This document shows positions 59,392 to 64,000 of a DNA stretch of 64,000 nucleotides, in pieces (position 1 is the stretch's first letter; every line of letters starts with the position of its first letter). The DNA lies in assembly GCA_003725745.1 (NCBI GenBank), contig RHDP01000001.1, forward strand, positions 2,633,501 through 2,697,500, given 5' to 3'. Below the pieces are notes generated by a model. The model saw only the letters and a list, made by a program, of their open reading frames with translations, had not been told where the DNA came from and made no database searches. A program made the position numbers and the translations under genes. The stretch comes from Streptomyces sp. I6. GTDB taxonomy: Bacteria; Actinomycetota; Actinomycetes; Streptomycetales; Streptomycetaceae.

Positions 59392-61167
59392 TCAAGGCTG
59401 CACAGGAGTCTGCCCGTTGACGGTGACGCTGGTCGCTGCGGCCCAGTAGCCGGTGAGGGCGCCGGCGGTGATCTGGTACATGGGCCGTCCGTTGACGATG
59501 GCGCGGCGGTCGGTGGGCGCGTTGGAGGGGTTGGTGAAGGAGACGGTGCGGATGGACGCGTCGTCGCCGTCTTCGGTGAAGCGGTACACATCGACCTCCC
59601 GGTTGCCGCCGGGGAAGGTGAGGGTGCGGTGGGGCAGGTAGGTGGTGGTCAGGTACTGGCCGCGGAGGAAGGCGGTCGGCCAGGTCTCGCCGACCCACCA
59701 GCCGGTGTAGGCGCCGGCGCTGATGCGGTAGTAGATCCCGCGGTCCTGGATGCGGCGCCGCATGTCGGCGGGGGCCTGCGTCGCCCGGGTGAAGGTGACC
59801 TTCTTCGTCTCCAGTTGGGCGTCCTGCTTGCTTGCGTCCCACCCGCCGTCTGCCTTGGTGTCCAGCCGGTACAGGGTGTGGGTCCCGGCGGCGAAGGCAA
59901 CGGTCGAGCCGTCGCCCAGGTAGGGGGAGGGGAAGTCGTCGGTGAGGACGTCGGTGTGGTAGGCGAAGTCGGGACTGCCGGTCTGCCAGTGCAGTTGGCG
60001 GAAGAGGTTGATGTGGTGCTGGTGGTAGCTGGGGGTCGGGATCCGGTGGGTCTGGCAGTAGTAGGAGTGCCAGCGGACGTTCCGTAGGAGCGGAAAGTAG
60101 CGCGCCATGGTGGTCGCCCCGCCGTCGTACAGTGCCAGGGCAAGCTCGTGGCCGGTGGCTGCGTAGTAGTCCCACAGCCCGAACAAGGCGAAGATCATGC
60201 CGTTGTACGTGTAGTCCCCGGACGCGGGCTGCGCGCCGGGGTACTCCTGGATCCACAGGTATCCGGTCGCGTTCTTGTGGACCACCCACGGCGCGCCGTC
60301 GTCTCCGCGCAGCAGGGAGGCGAAGGCCGCGTCCGCGGCCTGCCGGTACAGGCTCCGCTCTTCGTCCGTGAGAGCGTCGAGTTGGGAGAGCTGGATGAAC
60401 AGGCTGATCGCCTCGCCCTGGGCCATGCCCGAGTACCAGGGGGCCTTGTAGCTGACGCCGGAGTGCGTCCCGTGGGTGTAGTCGAACGGGTAGGGGAAGT
60501 ACCACGCGCCGCGCGCCTCGACCCGCCGGTCGATCAGCCGCTTGGCCTGCGCCTTGGCACGGGTGAGGAAGAGAGCCCTGCGGGTGGCGTCGCTCTCGGT
60601 GCGGTAGCTGGTGATGCAGCCGAGTGCGAACTGGATCTGCGTCACCGGCTGGTCGTAGCCCGGCATGCCCGCGCCCTCGCGTACCTGGATGACGCCCTCG
60701 GCATCGAGGAACAGCTTGTCCGTGTCAGGAGTGACGTTCTCCCATCGCGTGGGCCGGTCCCGCCACGGCCTCAGATGCTCGGGGAGGTCGGTAACCGGCC
60801 GGTATCCGTACTGGTTGAACGAGAAGGGGAGCGTGGTGGGGACGTCGTCCGGGGCCATGCGTGACGAGGGCGCGCCCTGCGCGTAGGGGATACGCCTGCC
60901 CGGTCGTGAGATGCGTCCGCCACCGGTCTGGTCGGGCAGTGGCGGCAGCGGGGCGTCACCGTTCACACCACGCGGCACGCTGAGCGCCAGGGACCGCGGC
61001 ATGCCGCGGAGCGGATCGGGCTGGGCCACCGGCGTGGCGACCGCGCCCGTTGCCGTTGCGGTCCCCGTGAACGTACCGCCGGCGGTGACGGCGATACCGG
61101 CCACGGTCCCTTTGGCGGCCAGTCGTATGAGGCCGCGGCGGTCGATGGCCGGGCGGGACTTGGACAT
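59392..61167 (-). CDS. Secreted D-glucuronyl C5-epimerase-like protein
   Basis: This 591-residue exported protein has an N-terminus, SKSRPAIDRRGLIRLAAKGT, with twin arginines before a hydrophobic segment, suggesting Tat export. The central domain resembles the D-glucuronyl C5-epimerase C-terminal family: GAWYFPYPFDYTHGTHSGVS, APWYSGMAQGEAISLFIQLS and DYTYNGMIFALFGLWDYYAA. The family converts glucuronate to iduronate in heparan-like chains. In bacteria the substrate is often unknown, and a glycoside-processing role is possible. The last 200 residues hold two similar beta-rich segments (YYRISAGAYTGWWVGE; MYQITAGALTGYWAA) that may bind carbohydrate. ATG 61167 was chosen for the signal region. 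Confidence 0.75.
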   Translation of the reverse strand: MSKSRPAIDRRGLIRLAAKGTVAGIAVTAGGTFTGTATATGAVATPVAQPDPLRGMPRSLALSVPRGVNGDAPLPPLPDQTGGGRISRPGRRIPYAQGAPSSRMAPDDVPTTLPFSFNQYGYRPVTDLPEHLRPWRDRPTRWENVTPDTDKLFLDAEGVIQVREGAGMPGYDQPVTQIQFALGCITSYRTESDATRRALFLTRAKAQAKRLIDRRVEARGAWYFPYPFDYTHGTHSGVSYKAPWYSGMAQGEAISLFIQLSQLDALTDEERSLYRQAADAAFASLLRGDDGAPWVVHKNATGYLWIQEYPGAQPASGDYTYNGMIFALFGLWDYYAATGHELALALYDGGATTMARYFPLLRNVRWHSYYCQTHRIPTPSYHQHHINLFRQLHWQTGSPDFAYHTDVLTDDFPSPYLGDGSTVAFAAGTHTLYRLDTKADGGWDASKQDAQLETKKVTFTRATQAPADMRRRIQDRGIYYRISAGAYTGWWVGETWPTAFLRGQYLTTTYLPHRTLTFPGGNREVDVYRFTEDGDDASIRTVSFTNPSNAPTDRRAIVNGRPMYQITAGALTGYWAAATSVTVNGQTPVQP

Positions 61168-61323
61168 GACGGTGCTTCCCTCGTCTTCTCTCGGGTGCGG
61201 TGGCAGGCGATCCGGATCCGCCTGGCAGGGGTGGCGGTGATGCACACAAGGTGCAGGCCGCCCACTTCAGTCGATCAGTTGATGGAGGTTAAGAGTGGCC
61301 GGTTGTTGCAGGAGTGCGGCCCC

Positions 61324-61357
61324 GGGGGCCTGGTCGTTGTTGTGTGACCAGGCCCCC
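61324..61357 (-). terminator. Strong hairpin terminator
   Basis: A perfect 12-bp stem (GGGGGCCTGGTC / GACCAGGCCCCC) with a 10-nt loop lies 20 bp past the stop of the FG-GAP gene on the minus strand, ahead of the epimerase gene. The two genes are therefore separate units. Confidence 0.8.
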
Positions 61358-61377
61358 GCGGTTCGATGTGGGGGTGG

Positions 61378-63911
61378 CTAGTTGCCGGTGTGGTAGGTGT
61401 TGACGAGCTTGGTGGAGGTGTAGACCCAGGCGCCGGGGTTGGATGCCCAGCCGGCCTGGCCGCCGTTGAAGAGGGCGTCGGGCCGGGCGGTCCAGGTCCA
61501 CATCTTGACGGCGTTGTCGCTCTGGTGGTTCATGATGGCGAGGTCGTCGCGGCCGTCGCCGTTGTAGTCGCCGGTCGCCAGCTGCAGGCGCTTGACGTCG
61601 AAACCGCCGGAGCTGTTGAGGGTGAGCTTGGCGGAGCCGAACCTGTTCTGGCCGTCGACCTTCTCGAACAGCATGGTGCTGGTCTTGTCGCTGCCGTCGG
61701 CGTAGTCGTACCAGATCAGGGTGTCGTCGTGGCCGTCGCCGTTGAAGTCACCGGCCTGCGGGATGGCCTGGTCCCACTTGAGCGTGGTCTCCCACCACGG
61801 CGTGGGACTGGCGAAGGTGCCGCCCGGCTGGGTGGTGAAGACGTAGGTCTTCATCCCGTTGCCGCCCTGGTCGTAGTACACGCCCAGCTCTTCGCGGCCG
61901 TCGCCGTTGAAGTCGCCGGTGACGAACTTCGTGCTGCTGCGCAGCCAGGTGCCCTTGGGGGCGGACCAGGAGGCGACGGGGGTGTTGAAGGTGCCGTTGG
62001 TCTTGGTGGTGAAGGTGTGCAGCTTGGTGGTGCCGTCGGCTCCGGCGTACCAGACGGCCATGTCGTCACGGCCGTCGCCGTTGAAGTCGCCGGCCTGCGG
62101 GGTCATGTAGCTGTAGTGGAAGGGGCCGCCCGCGGGGGAGCTCCAGGCCTGGACGGGGGTGGCGAAGCCGCCGTCGGTCTTGCCGAGGGCGACGAAGGCC
62201 TTCACGCTGGCGTCGCTGTAGCCGCGCAGCATGGCCATGTCGCTGCGGCCGTCGCCGTTGAAGTCGCCGGAGACGAACTTCATGTACCTGGCGTCCCATT
62301 CGCCCACGGGGGCGGTGTAGGACTTGTACGGTGCGCTGAGTGTGCCGTTGTCGCCCTGGCCGAAGAAGGTGTAGGTGGCGTCCGAGCCGGCGGTGAAGTC
62401 GTACCAGGCGCCGATGTCACTGCGGCCGTCGCCGTTGATGTCGTTGCGGACGACGGTGTTGCTGGACCACAGCGACTGGTTCTGGGTGTTGTAGACGACC
62501 AGGTTGCCGCGGTCGGTCAGGACGGCCTGGCCGTCGGCGGCGGTCGTCTTGGACTCCCACAGCGTGGTGGTGTCTGCGGCGTTGCGCACCATCAGGTTGC
62601 CCTTGCTGAGACGCGTGAACGCTCCGGGGTTGCCTGCGGTGTCCGTGGACCAGAGGGTTTTGCCGGCATTCGAGGTGATGACCAGGTTGCCGTCGCTCTT
62701 CATGGTCAGCTGGGCGGAAGCGGAGACGAGGATGTCGCCGGTGTCCAGGCGCCTGGCGGCGGTCAGGCGGGAGCCGAGGAGGATGTCGTTCACGCGCGTG
62801 GCGACGGCGCCGGTACGCGTCTCGTCGTATTCCCCGATGCAGGTGCCCTGCTGGGAGCGGCTGGCGATGCCGACGAGTTCAGTTTTGCCGTCTTTGGTGC
62901 GGAGTACGGGCGCGCCGGCGTCGCCTTTGCAGATGGCGGATTCGGACTTCGCGTCGAGGTTGACCTCGGTGGCGGTGGCATCGGTGACGGTGAACCCACT
63001 GGTGTGGCGCTTGGTGGGTACCCACTGGTCGGCGGTGCGTCCGAAGCCGACGACGTTCACCACCTCGCCCTTTTCGGCTGCTGAGGTCGCGAGCGGCACG
63101 GGAGTGATGTCGGTGGCGGGCTCGGCGAGCCGGGCCAGGACCAGGTCACGGTCACCGCGCGGGGCGAGTGTGGTGATCTCGGTGGTGTGCCCGCCGCCGA
63201 GGGCGAGGTCGCTGCGGCCGAGGGTGAGTGTGGTCTTCTCGCTCGGGGGCCGGTGGGGATGTCGATGCTCTTTGCCGGGTTCTCGGCGAAGCAGCTCTTC
63301 GAGGTGGCGACCCACTGCGGGGCGACCAGTGTCGCGGTGCAGGAGCGGAGGGTGCCGATGGTGAGCTTGCCGGTGAAGGGCAGCGTGCTGTCCTTCTGCT
63401 CCCCGGTGGGTGGCTTCGCCTCGGGGCCCGACACTTGGAGGTTGAGCAGCACCGCCTGCTTGGGGTCGGCGGGATCGGCCTCCCCGAAGCCCTTGGCGGT
63501 GTCCTTGGGGACGTTCAAGGTCTCCGTGTCACCGTCGATGCTGACCTCGGCCCGGATGTCCCGGTCGGCGGTCTCGATCCGGTAGGCGCGCGGAATCTTC
63601 ACGGACAGATGGCCGGTACTCGCGGCCTTGAAGCAGATCCGCGACTCATCCGTCATGAGGTTCCGGGCCCAGACCATGATCTGGAAGTCCTCGGAACATG
63701 ATGTGAGGGTGATGTTCCCGTCACCGGCGATGAGCTGAGCCCCCGTGTTCTCGAGGATCACATCGGCATCAGGGTAGGCGCCGTCCTCGACGGCGTAGGG
63801 GGCGGTGGTGTCGGTCGGATTCTCGTCTGCGGCAGTGGCTGCGGGAGCGGGCATCCCCACGGCGGTGGCTGCGATCACGATCGCTGCGGGCAGCCATTTG
63901 CGTATACGCAC
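61378..63911 (-). pseudogene. Secreted inactive-trypsin / bulb-lectin / FG-GAP protein, frameshifted
   Basis: Restored by one C in the run near 63255, this is 844 residues. From GTG 63911 a signal peptide (RIRKWLPAAIVIAATAVGMP) ends near AATA-A. A beta-rich domain follows, then an S1 fold in which APQWVATSKSCF replaces TAAHC and KGDAGAPVL replaces GDSGGP: catalytic His and Ser are both lost, although the Asp (DRDLVLARL) remains. Next is a bulb-type lectin domain (LTMKSDGNLVIT, DRGNLVVYNTQNQSLW). It ends with six FG-GAP/VCBS repeats, each with a D-x-N-G-D-G-R calcium loop. It probably binds glycans or surfaces outside the cell rather than cutting protein. Confidence 0.82.
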
Positions 63912-64000
63912 AGGTGTTTCGCTTTCACGAAAGGCCCCCCGACCAGGCGGGAGGGAAGGCGGAAGCACAACGGGACCGTCAACGCTTCGCTGCGGACGGT

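Noticed and set aside
1-64000. tRNA, rRNA, replication origin or prophage genes
   Set aside because: I saw no tRNA-like cloverleaf with a conserved TTCGA loop, no rRNA sequence, no DnaA-box cluster and no phage structural or integrase gene. A covariance-model scan would be needed to be sure for small RNAs.

Overview
The window looks like a piece of a Streptomyces (or close relative) chromosome. It is very GC-rich and uses GTG and ATG starts with purine-rich ribosome sites. It carries an SsgA-like sporulation protein, a tricorn-type protease, TetR, MerR and XRE regulators, many secreted proteins and a leucine TTA codon in a secreted protease. At least eleven coding regions, and probably fourteen, are broken by exactly one missing base each. 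That uniformity points to a draft-sequence error pattern more than to gene decay, so these genes are described as the proteins they would encode after restoring one base.

Left arm (1-28.7 kb), mostly core genes. In order: an IS5-like transposase scrap, a HAD hydrolase, a small membrane protein, a gamma-glutamylcyclotransferase-like protein, a penicillin-binding protein, a YbaK deacylase and a serine hydrolase. A three-gene ECF metal importer (NikMN-NikQ-NikO type) follows, with a good Nur nickel box upstream shared with a divergent SsgA-like gene. Next come an MMPL exporter with its TetR regulator and paired operators facing a tricorn protease; a Baeyer-Villiger monooxygenase / esterase / SDR operon with a divergent MerR; exonuclease III; a GNAT; a secreted trypsin-like protease; an aldo/keto reductase; a pair of small conserved proteins; and a DUF402 protein.

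Centre (28.7-58.6 kb), a phosphonate biosynthetic gene cluster. The key gene is phosphoenolpyruvate mutase (pepM, 34452), recognised by its EDKLFPKMNS active-site motif. A divergent, translationally coupled five-gene operon runs leftward: 2-hydroxyacid dehydrogenase, zinc alcohol dehydrogenase, ArgC-like reductase, phosphoglycerate-kinase-like kinase and iron alcohol dehydrogenase. No phosphonopyruvate decarboxylase is seen. The gene set suggests that phosphonopyruvate is reduced to phosphonolactate, a C-P isostere of 3-phosphoglycerate. That would then be activated by the PGK paralogue and reduced to the glyceraldehyde-phosphate and glycerol-phosphate analogues. Rightward genes make 2,3-diaminopropionate (SbnA/SbnB type), activate and carry an amino acid (free-standing adenylation domain and carrier protein), transaminate (PhnW-like), and join peptide bonds (three ATP-grasp ligases and a condensation-type protein). 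Others tailor the product (flavoprotein, PNPOx-like protein, TldD/TldE, mycothiol-isomerase-like protein), protect the cell (FomA/IPK-like and thymidylate-kinase-like kinases) and export (MFS). At the right end sits an XRE-TPR regulator preceded by a tiny signal-peptide-bearing ORF, which resembles a peptide-pheromone (RRNPP) pair. A GGCAA-N3/4-TTGCC palindrome lies both in the pepM divergent promoter and before the regulator.

Right arm (58.7-64 kb). An IS3 OrfA N-terminus fused to an unrelated protein marks an old insertion scar. It is followed by a secreted D-glucuronyl C5-epimerase-like protein and a secreted protein made of an inactive trypsin domain, a bulb lectin domain and six FG-GAP calcium repeats. 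Strong hairpin terminators separate several of these units.
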